Shown piece by piece: positions 1-9,975 of a stretch of DNA of 64,000 nucleotides. How positions within the stretch are numbered: position 1 is the first letter of the stretch; each line of letters opens with the position of its first letter. The DNA is taken from assembly GCF_020526085.1 (NCBI RefSeq), contig NZ_CP084874.1, positions 310,001 through 374,000 of the forward strand, read 5' to 3'. The notes under the pieces are model-generated. The model did not search any database and was not told the origin of the DNA. It worked only from the letters and a program-made list of their open reading frames with translations. The position numbers and the translations under genes were made by a program. The DNA comes from Klebsiella africana (GTDB lineage: Bacteria; Pseudomonadota; Gammaproteobacteria; Enterobacterales; Enterobacteriaceae).

Positions 1-414
1 GCGGCGGCTCTGCCGCAGACGGTTGAAGACATGAACGTCAAGGATCTGCCCCAGCGCATAGGCCATAAAGCTGGCGACGGCGATGCGCGCGACGAAGAGA
101 TTAAAGGTGCCCAGCGCGGCAAAGCCCTGCCATTCGCCCATGTAGAACAGCGCGGAGATGCCATAAGAGATGGCCAGCGCCGGGACCATCACCGCGAAAA
201 TGATGCGTCGCGCCAGCGGGGCGCCAAAAATGCGCACCGTCAGGTCGGTGGCGAGAAAGATAAACGGAAAACTAAACGCGCCCCAGGTGGTATGGAAACC
301 AAAAATGGAGATCGGCAGTTGAACCAGATAGTTGCTGGAGGTGATCACCAGCAGATGAAATAGCGAAAGCCAGACGAGCGCTTTTTTGCGCTGTACGGTA
401 GAAAACGGATTCAT
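1..414 (-). CDS. yhhQ: Queuosine precursor transporter YhhQ (partial, C-terminus off the window)
   Basis: An inner-membrane protein that in E. coli imports the queuosine precursors preQ0 and preQ1. The visible 138 codons begin MNPFSTVQRKKALVWLSLFH and run through the first membrane segments to a VHVFNRLRQSRR stretch typical of the family, after which the window ends. The start is the ATG at 412-414. The gene is divergent from tusA, as in E. coli, so the 206-base gap must carry promoters for both. The identification rests on clear similarity to E. coli YhhQ; the missing C-terminal part cannot be judged. Confidence 0.93.
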   Translation of the reverse strand, partial: MNPFSTVQRKKALVWLSLFHLLVITSSNYLVQLPISIFGFHTTWGAFSFPFIFLATDLTVRIFGAPLARRIIFAVMVPALAISYGISALFYMGEWQGFAALGTFNLFVARIAVASFMAYALGQILDVHVFNRLRQSRR

Positions 415-620
415 ATTGTGACCTTTTTATGCCCGTCATGCTTCAGATGAATGAGCAATCGGCAGCGGAACGTTGGGGTGAGGGAACCCAATAAAAAACG
501 GCTGCATAATACTGCGTTACCGGCGTAATGCAATGGTTGTTTTTCGCGCAAACGTTAACCTGGCTTGCGTGCTGGCAAAGTGGGGGTAAACTAGGGCCGT
601 TTTGTTGATGTGAGACTAAA

Positions 621-866
621 ATGAGCGAACTTTTCTCCACTCCTGACCACACCCTGGATGCCCTGGGGCTCCGTTGCCCAGAGCCGGTCATGATGGTGCG
701 TAAAACCGTGCGGACGATGCCGGTCGGCGAGACGCTGCTGATTATTGCTGACGATCCGGCCACCACCCGCGATATCCCGGGATTCTGTCGCTTTATGGAG
801 CATGAGCTGGTGGCCCAGGAAACTGAAGCCTTGCCGTACCGCTATCTGATCCGCAAAAGCCACTGA
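621..866 (+). CDS. tusA: Sulfur carrier protein TusA
   Basis: A cytoplasmic sulfur-relay protein that takes persulfide sulfur from IscS and passes it to TusBCD for 2-thiolation of tRNA wobble uridine. The 81 residues match the family length. The conserved CPEP motif has the acceptor cysteine at residue 19 ([11 protein letters not shown]). It stands alone between yhhQ and zntA, and a tandem repeat follows its stop. A plausible promoter with a TAAACT -10 at 587-592 lies just upstream. Older names are sirA and yhhP. Confidence 0.96.
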   Translation: MSELFSTPDHTLDALGLRCPEPVMMVRKTVRTMPVGETLLIIADDPATTRDIPGFCRFMEHELVAQETEALPYRYLIRKSH

Positions 867-872
867 ACCTTT

Positions 873-1043
873 CCCGGATAGCGGCGCGTAGCGCCTTATC
901 CGGGCTACCGAATGTTACGAAATCGTAGCCCTGCTAAGCGCAGCGCGAGCAGGGAATGCCCCGGATGGCGGCGCGTTGCGCCTTATCCGGGCTACCGAAT
1001 GTTACGAAACCGTAGCCCTGCTAAGCGCAGCGCGAGCAGGGAA
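873..1043. repeat. Two tandem REP-type repeat units
   Basis: Two nearly identical units of about 84 bases start at 873 and 960, a period of 87. Each has a GC-rich inverted repeat (CCGGAT ... GCGCC TTATCCGG) followed by a shared tail with CGTAGCCCTG and AGCGCAGCGCGAGCAGGG. The palindromic head is characteristic of enterobacterial REP elements, which fold into hairpins in the transcript. They lie between the convergent tusA and zntA stops, a common place for REPs, and could protect or terminate both transcripts. Confidence 0.85.
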
Positions 1044-1056
1044 GACGGAGTCTATG

Positions 1057-3267
1057 CTACAACTTCTTACGCAATAACCGCAGCGCGTTAGCCGTTACCA
1101 GCACCGTGGCGCCGGTATCCGCCAGCACCGCCAGCCATAACCCGGTCAGGCCAAGCAGGGTGGTGACGAGGAAAATCCCCTTCAGCCCTAAGGCAATCGC
1201 GATGTTCTGGCGGATATTGGCGTGGGTGGCGCGCGCCAGGGAAATCATCTGCGCCAGGCCAGTCAGACGGTTATGGGTCAGCGCGGCGTCCGCCGTCTCC
1301 AGCGCCACGTCGGTGCCGCTGCCCATGGCGATGCCGATGGTGGCCGCTTTCATCGCCGGGGCGTCGTTGATGCCGTCGCCGACCATCGCCAGCGGCGCAT
1401 CGGCATTCAGCGCCATGACGGCTTTCACTTTGTCTGCCGGCAGCAGACCAGCGCGGAATTCCAGCCCCAGTTCGCTGGCGATGGCCGCCGCAGCGCGCGG
1501 GTTATCCCCGGTAAGGATCACCCCCTGAACGCCCAGCTGATGCAAGGCATCCACTGCCTGACGCGCGTCGTCGCGCAGGGTGTCGCGCAGCGCCAGAATG
1601 CCGAACAGCGTCTCGCCGCGCCTCACCAGCACTACCGTTTGCCCGGCGCTCTCCAGTTGCTGGATCTGTGCCTCATGCTCTGCCGGAGCGGCTTTGCTGG
1701 CGGCGCAGATCAGGATGCGGCTGCCGTTGACTTCGGCTTCGATACCAGAGCCCGCCAGCGCCCGCTGGCCGCTGGCCTGCGGAATGCTCAGCTGACGCCG
1801 CTGCGCTTCACGGACGATGGCCTGCGCCAGCGGGTGGCTGGAGCCTTGCTCCACCGCCGCCGCCAGCGCCAGCAGCGCATTGTCGTCAACTTCGGCCGTG
1901 GCAATAACCGAAGTCACCTGCGGCTGGCCGACGGTCAGGGTGCCGGTTTTATCGAACGCCACCTGGCGCACCTGGCCCAGCTGTTCCAGCGCCGCGCCGC
2001 CTTTGATTAGCGCTCCGCGGCGGGCGGCGACTGCCAGGCCGGAGGTGATGGCCGCCGGCGTGGAGATGACCAGCGCGCATGGACAGCCGATCAGCAGCAG
2101 CGTCAGTCCTTTATAAATCCACGGTAGCCAGGCGCTGGTGAAGAACAGCGGCGGGACAATGGCGACCAACAAGGCGACCACCATAATCGCCGGGGTGTAG
2201 ATCCGGCTGAAACGGTCGATGAAGCGCTCGATCGGCGCCCGACGCTCCTCTGCCTCTTCAATCAGCTTCAGGATGCGGTCGATGGCGCTGTCGCCCGGTT
2301 CGGATATCACGGTAAGCTGCACCAGGCGATCGACGCTGGTGGCGCCCGCCGCTACCCGTTCCCCGGCCTGACGCTCCACCGGCACCGACTCGCCGGTCAG
2401 GGCGCTTTCATCAAAGCTGGCAAAGGGCGACAGCAGCTGGCCATCCGCCGGCAGACGCCCACCGGCAGCCACTTCAATCACATCTCCAGGCCGCAGATCG
2501 CGCTGGGCGACGGTTTCCCGCACGCCGTTGCGCAGGCGAATGGCGGTGTCGGGCTTCAGCGCCATCAGCGCGCTCACCCCCTGCCGCGCGCGGCTGGCGG
2601 CCCAGCCTTCGAGACGCTCGCCGATCAGGAACAGCAGCAGCACCATCGCCGCCTCTGCGGTGGCGCCGATAAACAGCGCTCCGATGGCGGCAATGCTCAT
2701 CAGCGTTTCAATGGCGAACCAGCTCCCGCTCTTGATCAGGCGCAGCGCCTGGCGGGCAACCGGCCACAGGCCGACAAGAGTGGTGGCAATGAAGGCCAAC
2801 TGGCCGGCAGGGTGGTTGGCCTGCTCCAGCCCCCAGCTCAGAGCCATCATGATAACCAGCGTCAGCAACGACAGATTGTCGCGCAGCAGTGACCCTCGGG
2901 TTTGCTCTACTGCGGGGGCATTGGCATCGCGCAGTGTATAGCCCGCCTGGCGGACCGCGTTCTCAACCTGAGCGCGGACATCGCCCTCGGCGTTAACCAG
3001 CAGCTTTTCTGTGGCGAACAGCACCTGGACCTGACTGACCCCAGGCACCTGACGAACCGCGGTTTCCACCTTGCGGGCGCAGGCGGCGCAGTCCATGCCA
3101 TCTACCTGCCAGCGGTAGCGAGCGTCGTTAAGCGCTTCGGCGACAGGGGCGGAGTCTGTAGTGCAGGCATGGTCTGTGCAGCAGCTCTCCGCCGGGGCGG
3201 TTGCTCGCCGTATGGTGAAAGACGAGAATTGTGGGACTTTTTTATCCTGCGCGTCTGGAGTCGACAT
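1057..3267 (-). CDS. zntA: Zn(II)/Cd(II)/Pb(II)-translocating P-type ATPase ZntA
   Basis: An inner-membrane P1B-type ATPase that exports zinc, cadmium and lead. In the 736 residues I see an N-terminal Cys cluster (CCTDHAC, 29-35) and a heavy-metal-associated domain with GMDCAAC (57-63). These are followed by the TGES actuator loop (about 291), the membrane metal site CPC (395-397), the phosphorylation motif DKTGT (439-443), the SHPL nucleotide-binding motif (about 477) and a C-terminal GDGINDAP hinge. The start has a GGAGGG ribosome site 5 bases upstream. A ZntR-type promoter lies directly upstream, so zinc induction is expected. Confidence 0.97.
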   Translation of the reverse strand: MSTPDAQDKKVPQFSSFTIRRATAPAESCCTDHACTTDSAPVAEALNDARYRWQVDGMDCAACARKVETAVRQVPGVSQVQVLFATEKLLVNAEGDVRAQVENAVRQAGYTLRDANAPAVEQTRGSLLRDNLSLLTLVIMMALSWGLEQANHPAGQLAFIATTLVGLWPVARQALRLIKSGSWFAIETLMSIAAIGALFIGATAEAAMVLLLFLIGERLEGWAASRARQGVSALMALKPDTAIRLRNGVRETVAQRDLRPGDVIEVAAGGRLPADGQLLSPFASFDESALTGESVPVERQAGERVAAGATSVDRLVQLTVISEPGDSAIDRILKLIEEAEERRAPIERFIDRFSRIYTPAIMVVALLVAIVPPLFFTSAWLPWIYKGLTLLLIGCPCALVISTPAAITSGLAVAARRGALIKGGAALEQLGQVRQVAFDKTGTLTVGQPQVTSVIATAEVDDNALLALAAAVEQGSSHPLAQAIVREAQRRQLSIPQASGQRALAGSGIEAEVNGSRILICAASKAAPAEHEAQIQQLESAGQTVVLVRRGETLFGILALRDTLRDDARQAVDALHQLGVQGVILTGDNPRAAAAIASELGLEFRAGLLPADKVKAVMALNADAPLAMVGDGINDAPAMKAATIGIAMGSGTDVALETADAALTHNRLTGLAQMISLARATHANIRQNIAIALGLKGIFLVTTLLGLTGLWLAVLADTGATVLVTANALRLLRKKL

Positions 3268-3305
3268 GGCACCCTCCGGGAAATGATAATTTTCTCATTA
3301 GCCGT

Positions 3306-3337
3306 AGGATACACTCTGGAGTCGACTCCAGAGTCAA
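3306..3337 (-). promoter_or_regulatory. ZntR-type promoter of zntA
   Basis: On the minus strand a -35 TTGACT (3337-3332) and a -10 TATCCT (3311-3306) are separated by 20 bases, the overlong spacer typical of MerR-family promoters. The spacer region is filled by a perfect 22-base palindrome at 3313-3334, each arm ACTCTGGAGTC. This matches the E. coli zntA promoter, where ZntR untwists the spacer when it binds zinc. The promoter starts only 9 bases from the yhhN stop codon. Confidence 0.93.
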
Positions 3338-3345
3338 GGACTAAA

Positions 3346-3972
3346 TTACAGGTACAGCGCGCGCACGATCAGGAAGTGGCCGGCAAAGTAGAATGCGGCG
3401 GCGATGGCGTTATCGGCGCGGAAGCGGCGACGATAATGGCTTACCAGCCACACAGCATTGCTCAGCAGCAGCAGGGCGGCGCCGGCGAAACCAGACAGTG
3501 CGGTGTTAGTGGGACGGGCAAACCACAGCTCACCGGCCAGCCAGACCATCACCAGCGTCATCCCGATAAAGGTCAGCACCGGCATTTTCATCTCTTCCAG
3601 TCGGCTCCAGATCACCGCCATCAGCAGCGCACCGAATACCAGCAACACCAGCGGCAGCGGCCAGAAGAACGACAGCGTCAGCTGGCTGGCGAACCAGATG
3701 GTATACAGCAGATGCGACAGAAAGAAGGCGCCTACTGCATACATCACTCGCTGACGCGGCAGCAGGGTCAGGGCGTCGCCGAGCAGCGAAGCGCACAGGC
3801 CGGCCAGCACCAGATAGCTGATGGCATTGAACATTGGCGCCTGCCAGGCCAGTAACAGCAACAGAATCAGGGTGACAGGTTTAAATACCCAGCGTCGCCA
3901 GGCCGGCCCGCGATAGGATGCATCGACATAAAGCCATGCGGAGAAACAGACAGCAATAAATGACCAAAGCAT
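3346..3972 (-). CDS. yhhN: YhhN/TMEM86 family membrane protein
   Basis: A 208-residue integral membrane protein with about eight hydrophobic segments, closely similar to E. coli YhhN (start [14 protein letters not shown], end FLIVRALYL). The family includes eukaryotic TMEM86 lysoplasmalogenases; the role in bacteria is not settled. It is transcribed toward zntA, and its stop abuts the zntA promoter palindrome. In E. coli the same neighbour order is kept. Confidence 0.93.
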   Translation of the reverse strand: MLWSFIAVCFSAWLYVDASYRGPAWRRWVFKPVTLILLLLLAWQAPMFNAISYLVLAGLCASLLGDALTLLPRQRVMYAVGAFFLSHLLYTIWFASQLTLSFFWPLPLVLLVFGALLMAVIWSRLEEMKMPVLTFIGMTLVMVWLAGELWFARPTNTALSGFAGAALLLLSNAVWLVSHYRRRFRADNAIAAAFYFAGHFLIVRALYL

Positions 3973-4113
3973 AGTAAGTCCCTGTATCTGTTATCATAAA
4001 GAAAGTTACGGATGCGAGATGCTACTACTCAGTGTAGTGGTTTGGCGTAGCAGATGACAATGTTATTCCCGACGCAGTATGCTTATTCCTGATGTTTTTT
4101 ATGGGTAACCTTG

Positions 4114-4473
4114 ATGAGTAAAATGCCCCTCTTTTTTGTTCTGGTCGTCGCGGTGATTGTGGTGGCGGCTTCGTTTCGCTATGTTCAGCAGCGCCGTGAG
4201 AAACAGGCGAATGACGCCGCCCCGTTGCTACAAAAGCGGGTTATTGTCAGTAATAAGCGGGAAAAAGTGATTAACGATCGACGCTCGCGGCAGCAGACGG
4301 TGACGCCCGCGGGTAGTGAAATGCGCTATGAGGCGAGCTTTCGCCCTGAAACCGGTGGGCTGGAGGTAGTGTTTCGCCTTGACGCGCCGCAATATCACGC
4401 GCTGAGCGTCGGCGATCGCGGGATGTTGAGTTATAAGGGCACAGCGTTCGTGGCGTTTACGCCCGATCCCTGA
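4114..4473 (+). CDS. yhhM: DUF2500 family protein YhhM
   Basis: A small protein of 119 residues with one N-terminal membrane anchor (about residues 5-22, PLFFVLVVAVIVVAASF). A basic stretch and a soluble domain ending VAFTPDP follow. It matches E. coli YhhM in sequence and length; function unknown. I take the ATG at 4114 rather than the TTG three bases before it, because MSKMPLFF aligns with the E. coli start. It is convergent with yhhL, with 13 bases between stops. Confidence 0.9.
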   Translation: MSKMPLFFVLVVAVIVVAASFRYVQQRREKQANDAAPLLQKRVIVSNKREKVINDRRSRQQTVTPAGSEMRYEASFRPETGGLEVVFRLDAPQYHALSVGDRGMLSYKGTAFVAFTPDP

Positions 4474-4486
4474 GCCCTTTTCAGGA

Positions 4487-4762
4487 CTACTTTTTCAGCG
4501 TCGCCTTCAGTTTTTTCTGCCAGGCGACGAGCTCAAACACGCCGAAAATAAAAATGCGGATTTGCTCAAAGCGGCTCAGCGGCGGCGCCTCTTTCGGCTG
4601 CGTCGCCTTGAGCAGTGTCAGCTGCAGACCGTGCATCAGGATCATGAAAATCAGCGCGACGTTGACGAAGATATTCAGCGGCTTCGGAAAGGGCTGAAAC
4701 AGATTCAATAGCAGAAAGGCCCAGACGCACAGCATCAGCAGGCGGCCTAAATTAATCAGCAT
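4487..4762 (-). CDS. yhhL: DUF1145 family membrane protein YhhL
   Basis: A 91-residue protein with two hydrophobic segments (LMLCVWAFLLLNLF and IFVNVALIFMILMHGL) and a basic C-terminus. It resembles E. coli YhhL. The open frame extends upstream, but those residues overlap rsmD in another frame and are not family-like. The start at 4762 (MLINLGRLL) overlaps the rsmD 3' end by 11 bases, which suggests translational coupling in an rsmD-yhhL operon. Function unknown. Confidence 0.88.
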   Translation of the reverse strand: MLINLGRLLMLCVWAFLLLNLFQPFPKPLNIFVNVALIFMILMHGLQLTLLKATQPKEAPPLSRFEQIRIFIFGVFELVAWQKKLKATLKK

Positions 4763-5348
4763 GGTGCTCTCCTTGGGCCTCACGTTGGTAAAGACGGTAG
4801 GCGACCTGTCCGGCCACTTTTTCACGATACAACTGCCAGTTAGCTGGCACCGGCGGTAAGCCGTTTTCGACTTCGCTTTCGACGTACACCAGGGCCTCAT
4901 CGGCCAGCCAGCCTTGTGTCTCCAGCAGATGTAGCGTCTCCTCCAGCAGCCCCTGACGAAACGGCGGGTCGACGAACACGATCTGGTGCGGGGTACCCGG
5001 CTGGCTCAGGAAGCTGAGGGTATTGGTGGTGATCACTTTGCCGCGATCTGCTTTCAGGGTGGCGAGATTTTTTTGCAGCTGCTGGGCTACGCCGCGCTCC
5101 ATCTCCAGAAGCGTGGTGCTGGCCGCATAGCGGGACAGTGCTTCCAGCCCCAGCGCGCCGCTGCCGGCAAAGCAATCGAGGCAGTGCGCGTCAACAATAG
5201 ACGGCGCCAGCCAGTTAAAAAGGGTTTCGCGAACCCGGTCGGTGGTCGGCCGCAGGCCCGGGCTCTCCGGCACCGGTAATTTACGGCCGCGCCATTGCCC
5301 GCCGATGATGCGGATCTGGCCGCTGCCCGCGTGGTTTGGTTTTTTCAT
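4752..5348 (-). CDS. rsmD: 16S rRNA (guanine(966)-N2)-methyltransferase RsmD
   Basis: Methylates G966 of 16S rRNA in the assembled small subunit using S-adenosylmethionine. The 198-residue protein carries a SAM-binding DCFAGSGALGLEALSR motif and a catalytic DPPF motif (IVFVDPPFRQG). An in-frame codon 12 bases further upstream exists, but MKKPNHAGSGQIRI matches the E. coli start. It is divergent from ftsY, as in E. coli, and its 3' end overlaps yhhL. Confidence 0.95.
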   Translation of the reverse strand: MKKPNHAGSGQIRIIGGQWRGRKLPVPESPGLRPTTDRVRETLFNWLAPSIVDAHCLDCFAGSGALGLEALSRYAASTTLLEMERGVAQQLQKNLATLKADRGKVITTNTLSFLSQPGTPHQIVFVDPPFRQGLLEETLHLLETQGWLADEALVYVESEVENGLPPVPANWQLYREKVAGQVAYRLYQREAQGEHHAD

Positions 5349-5530
5349 CTCTCTGCTCAAGTCTCAACTTCCGGCCTGCTATTCTAGCGATGGACGGCGG
5401 TTGACGAAACCTTAATCCGGGGGCGGTGATGCGAGTTAAGTTAAGTGATAGACTATCCAACTAATTTCATCATTTTTTCAGCTTCAGATGAAGCTGTGCC
5501 ATGAATAAACAGCGAGGAGTGTGGTCGCAA

Positions 5531-7054
5531 ATGGCAAAAGAGAAAAAACGTGGCTTCTTTTCCTGGCTGGGCTTTGGACAGAAAGAACAGGCACAGGAAA
5601 CCGAGACTGAACAAAAAGTAGAAGAACAACAAGCGGTTGTCGAAGAGACTCCGGCGGTTGAAACCCCTGCTGAGCCGAGCGCGCCGAAAGCAGATCCGGA
5701 AGCGTTTGCTGAAGACGTCGTCGAAGTGACCGAGACGGTTGTCGAAAACGAAAAAGCGCACCTCGCGGAGCCTGTCAGCGTGCAGGAAGAAGAGTGGGTG
5801 GAGACGCCTGCTCTGACCGAAGAAGCGCCTGTTGTTGAACCGGAGCCCGCGGTCAGCGAACGGCCTGAACAGCCTGCGGTGGTTGAGCCGCTGGCGGAAG
5901 AGGTGATCGCCGAACCGGTGGTGGCGGAAGCCGTAGCTGAGCAGCCTGTGGAAGACATCGTCGTCCAGCCGCAGGAGACAGAAGCGCCCGAAGAGGACGC
6001 GCCGTTAAGCGATGAAGAGCTGGAAGCGCAGGCGCTGGCGGCCGAGGCGGCCGAAGAGGCGGCGGTGGTGGTGCCGGAGCCCGAGGACGAGGCGCCGGTG
6101 GAAGCGCTGGCTCAGGAGCAGGAAAAACCGACGAAAGAAGGCTTTTTCGCCCGCCTCAAGCGTAGCCTGCTGAAAACCAAACAAAATCTCGGTTCCGGAT
6201 TTATCAGCCTGTTCCGTGGCAAAAAGATCGACGATGATCTGTTTGAAGAGCTGGAAGAGCAACTGCTGATCGCCGACGTCGGGGTGGAGACCACCCGCAA
6301 GATCATTACCAACCTCACGGAAGGCGCCAGCCGTAAGCAGCTGCGCGATGCGGAAGCGCTGTACGGCCTGCTGAAAGAAGAGATGGGCGAGATTCTCGCC
6401 AAAGTAGACGAGCCGCTGAACGTTGAAGGCAAAACGCCCTTTGTTATCCTGATGGTTGGCGTGAACGGGGTGGGGAAAACCACCACCATCGGCAAGCTGG
6501 CGCGTCAGTTTGAGCAGCAGGGTAAATCGGTGATGCTGGCGGCGGGGGATACCTTCCGTGCGGCGGCGGTGGAACAGCTGCAGGTCTGGGGTCAGCGTAA
6601 CAATATCCCGGTGATTGCCCAGCATACCGGCGCGGACTCCGCCTCGGTGATTTTTGACGCCATTCAGGCGGCGAAGGCGCGCCATGTTGACGTACTGATT
6701 GCCGATACTGCCGGTCGTCTGCAGAATAAATCGCATCTGATGGAAGAGCTGAAGAAGATTGTCCGGGTGATGAAAAAACTGGATGTCGATGCACCGCATG
6801 AGGTGATGTTAACCATCGACGCCAGCACCGGGCAGAATGCCATTAGCCAGGCCAAACTGTTCCATGAAGCGGTAGGTTTGACCGGGATCACCCTGACCAA
6901 GCTGGACGGCACCGCCAAAGGCGGCGTGATCTTCTCGGTGGCCGATCAGTTCGGCATTCCGATTCGCTATATTGGCGTCGGCGAGCGTATTGAGGATCTG
7001 CGTCCGTTTAATGCGGGCGACTTTATTGAGGCACTTTTTGCCCGAGAGGATTAA
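5531..7054 (+). CDS. ftsY: Signal recognition particle receptor FtsY
   Basis: The GTPase receptor that docks SRP-ribosome complexes on the inner membrane for co-translational insertion. The 507 residues begin MAKEKKRGFFSWLGFG, an amphipathic membrane-targeting segment. A long acidic, Glu/Pro/Val-rich A domain (about 18-200) follows. Next is the NG domain with P-loop GVNGVGKTTTIGKL, DTFRAAAVEQL, DTAGRL and TKLDGTAKGG. I chose this ATG over one 30 bases upstream because of the GAGGAG ribosome site and the family start. It is first of the ftsYEX operon; ftsE starts 2 bases after its stop. Confidence 0.97.
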   Translation: MAKEKKRGFFSWLGFGQKEQAQETETEQKVEEQQAVVEETPAVETPAEPSAPKADPEAFAEDVVEVTETVVENEKAHLAEPVSVQEEEWVETPALTEEAPVVEPEPAVSERPEQPAVVEPLAEEVIAEPVVAEAVAEQPVEDIVVQPQETEAPEEDAPLSDEELEAQALAAEAAEEAAVVVPEPEDEAPVEALAQEQEKPTKEGFFARLKRSLLKTKQNLGSGFISLFRGKKIDDDLFEELEEQLLIADVGVETTRKIITNLTEGASRKQLRDAEALYGLLKEEMGEILAKVDEPLNVEGKTPFVILMVGVNGVGKTTTIGKLARQFEQQGKSVMLAAGDTFRAAAVEQLQVWGQRNNIPVIAQHTGADSASVIFDAIQAAKARHVDVLIADTAGRLQNKSHLMEELKKIVRVMKKLDVDAPHEVMLTIDASTGQNAISQAKLFHEAVGLTGITLTKLDGTAKGGVIFSVADQFGIPIRYIGVGERIEDLRPFNAGDFIEALFARED

Positions 7055-7056
7055 GA

Positions 7057-7725
7057 ATGATTCGCTTTGAACAAGTCAGCAAAGCCTATCTCGGTGGGAG
7101 ACAAGCGCTGCAGGGGGTGACCTTCCACCTGCAGCCGGGCGAGATGGCGTTTCTGACCGGCCATTCCGGCGCAGGGAAGAGTACCCTGCTGAAGCTTATC
7201 TGTGGTATCGAACGGCCCAGCGCCGGGAAAATCTTCTTCAGCGGTCATGAAATCAGCCGTCTGAAGAGCCGTGAGGTGCCGTTCCTGCGCCGCCAGATCG
7301 GTATGATTTTCCAGGACCACCATTTGCTGATGGATCGTACCGTGTATGACAACGTGGCGATCCCGCTGATTATCGCCGGCGCCAGCGGCGATGACATTCG
7401 TCGTCGCGTCTCGGCGGCGCTGGATAAGGTCGGCCTGCTGGACAAAGCGAAGAATTTTCCCATTCAGCTCTCCGGCGGTGAGCAGCAGCGCGTGGGGATT
7501 GCCCGTGCGGTGGTCAACAAGCCGGCGGTGCTGCTGGCGGATGAACCGACCGGTAACCTCGACGAGGCGCTCTCGGAGGGGATTTTACGTCTGTTTGAAG
7601 AATTTAACCGCGTTGGGGTGACGGTACTGATGGCCACGCACGATCTGGGGCTTATCTCCAGTCGTCCGTACCGCGTGCTGACGCTTAGCGACGGCCATCT
7701 GCATGGAGGCATTCGGGGTGAATAA
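7057..7725 (+). CDS. ftsE: Cell division ATP-binding protein FtsE
   Basis: The ATPase subunit of FtsEX, an ABC-type complex at the septal ring that activates amidases through EnvC and links them to FtsZ constriction. The 222 residues show Walker [10 protein letters not shown] (about 36-44), the signature LSGGEQQR, and Walker [12 protein letters not shown]. The gene starts 2 bases after ftsY, and its last 8 bases overlap ftsX. Confidence 0.97.
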   Translation: MIRFEQVSKAYLGGRQALQGVTFHLQPGEMAFLTGHSGAGKSTLLKLICGIERPSAGKIFFSGHEISRLKSREVPFLRRQIGMIFQDHHLLMDRTVYDNVAIPLIIAGASGDDIRRRVSAALDKVGLLDKAKNFPIQLSGGEQQRVGIARAVVNKPAVLLADEPTGNLDEALSEGILRLFEEFNRVGVTVLMATHDLGLISSRPYRVLTLSDGHLHGGIRGE

Positions 7726-8776
7726 GCGCGACGCAATGAACCAGATTCGCCAGTTCGGCAGCAAGTTCGATCGCCTGCGCAACGCGGCGGGCGGTGGCGG
7801 TGGCGGCGGGCGCAATGCGCCAAAACGGCCGAAAGCGGCGCCTAACCCGGCCTCGCGTAAGAGCAACGTGTTCAACGAGCAGGTGCGCTATGCCTGGCAC
7901 GGCGCGCTGCAGGATTTAAAAAGCACGCCGCTGGCGACCTTCCTGACGGTAATGGTCATCGCCATATCGTTGACCCTGCCAAGCGTCTGCTACATGGTTT
8001 ACAAAAACGTCAGCAGCGCGGCGTCCCAGTATTACCCCTCGCCGCAGATCACCGTTTATCTGGAAAAAACGCTGGATGACGATGCCGCGGCGCGGGTGGT
8101 GGGCCAGCTGCAGGCGGAGCAGGGCGTCGACAAGGTAAACTATTTGTCCCGTGACGAGGCGCTGGGGGAGTTCCGTAACTGGTCAGGCTTTGGCGGCGCC
8201 CTGGATATGCTGGAGGAGAACCCGCTGCCGGCGGTCGCCATCGTGGTGCCGAAGCTGGATTTCCAGAGCACCGAGGCGCTGAATACCCTGCGCGATCGGG
8301 TCTCGCGGATCCAGGGGGTGGATGAGGTGCGGATGGACGATAGCTGGTTTGCTCGTCTCTCCTCGCTGACCGGGCTGGTAGGCCGCGTGTCGGCGATGAT
8401 CGGCGTGCTGATGGTGGCGGCGGTGTTCCTGGTGATTGGCAACAGCGTGCGCCTGAGCATCTTCGCCCGCCGCGATACCATTAACGTGCAGAAGCTTATC
8501 GGCGCCACCGACGGGTTTATCCTGCGTCCGTTCCTCTACGGCGGGGCGCTGCTGGGTTTCTCCGGCGCGTTTTTATCGCTGATCCTGTCGGAGATTCTGG
8601 TAATGCGCCTTTCGTCGGCGGTGACCGAAGTGGCGAAGGTGTTTGGCACCCAGTTTGAGCTGAGCGGCTTAGGCTTTGACGAGTGCCTGTTGATGCTGAT
8701 TGTCTGCTCGATGATCGGTTGGGTCGCCGCCTGGCTGGCGACAGTGCAACATTTACGTCACTTTACTCCCGATTAA
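7718..8776 (+). CDS. ftsX: Cell division permease-like protein FtsX
   Basis: The membrane subunit of FtsEX. The 352 residues have a cytoplasmic N-terminus with a run of seven glycines, a first membrane segment ([21 protein letters not shown]), a periplasmic domain and three C-terminal membrane segments. It ends in HLRHFTPD, like E. coli. I use the GTG at 7718, with GGAGG 8 bases upstream. An upstream ATG frame (7703) would add MEAFG, which the family lacks. The start lies inside the end of ftsE, so translation is probably coupled. Confidence 0.95.
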   Translation: MNKRDAMNQIRQFGSKFDRLRNAAGGGGGGGRNAPKRPKAAPNPASRKSNVFNEQVRYAWHGALQDLKSTPLATFLTVMVIAISLTLPSVCYMVYKNVSSAASQYYPSPQITVYLEKTLDDDAAARVVGQLQAEQGVDKVNYLSRDEALGEFRNWSGFGGALDMLEENPLPAVAIVVPKLDFQSTEALNTLRDRVSRIQGVDEVRMDDSWFARLSSLTGLVGRVSAMIGVLMVAAVFLVIGNSVRLSIFARRDTINVQKLIGATDGFILRPFLYGGALLGFSGAFLSLILSEILVMRLSSAVTEVAKVFGTQFELSGLGFDECLLMLIVCSMIGWVAAWLATVQHLRHFTPD

Positions 8777-8792
8777 TAAAAGCGTGATATAA

Positions 8793-8832
8793 TCTTTCCC
8801 TGCTGCAATGAGTTCCTGTTCGCAGGGAAAGA
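8793..8832 (+). terminator. Hairpin after ftsX, possible terminator or mRNA end
   Basis: A perfect 11-base inverted repeat, TCTTTCCCTGC (8793-8803) and GCAGGGAAAGA (8822-8832), encloses an 18-base loop 17 bases after the ftsX stop. There is no clean U-run after it, so it may attenuate or stabilise the ftsX end rather than terminate fully. Function inferred from position only. Confidence 0.55.
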
Positions 8833-8899
8833 TACCGCAAGCTTGTTCTCCTTTTCCTGCCCTCACTTTTTCATCGTGGTGTCACATTTTGTGCGTAAT

Positions 8900-9045
8900 T
8901 TATTCACACCGTTGCATGGAACTTGTGGATAAAATCACTGTCTGATACTAATGTGAGTGATATTCTCGTTGCTCATGAATGCTGGCATGCTTGTTGCCTG
9001 ATGGGGACAAGACCGCGTCAGAAGATATCAATTGAGAGGATTTGA
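8900..9045 (+). promoter_or_regulatory. rpoH promoter region with a consensus DnaA box
   Basis: The 269-base ftsX-rpoH gap holds the rpoH control region. A perfect DnaA box (TTATCCACA read on the minus strand) lies at 8924-8932. It overlaps a possible -35 TTGTGG (8923-8928) paired with TACTAA (8946-8951). In E. coli several rpoH promoters occur here, and DnaA represses some of them. The precise start points cannot be read from sequence alone. The ribosome site GAGAGGA precedes the ATG at 9046. Confidence 0.6.
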
Positions 9046-9900
<855 letters not shown>

Positions 9901-9941
9901 TACGCCACGCCTGCCTGATACCTGATATCAGGCTCCCCGAT

Positions 9942-9975
9942 AACGCCCCGCCTCAGGTTGGGGCGTTTTGTTTTT
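9942..9975 (+). terminator. rpoH intrinsic terminator, overlapping the end of the MocR gene
   Basis: The stem AACGCCCC (9942-9949) and GGGGCGTT (9960-9967) is followed by TTGTTTTT. It lies 42 bases after the rpoH stop. Its downstream arm and U-run fall inside the last codons of the convergent regulator gene, whose stop is at 9953-9955. Confidence 0.85.

Noticed and set aside
1222..2010. 262-codon plus-strand frame opposite zntA
   Set aside because: Low-complexity Arg/Gln/His translation typical of antisense to a GC-rich gene; zntA has all its motifs intact.
5461..5958. Ser/Thr-rich minus-strand frame opposite the ftsY acidic domain
   Set aside because: It is the complement of the Glu/Ala/Pro repeats of FtsY and has no independent support.
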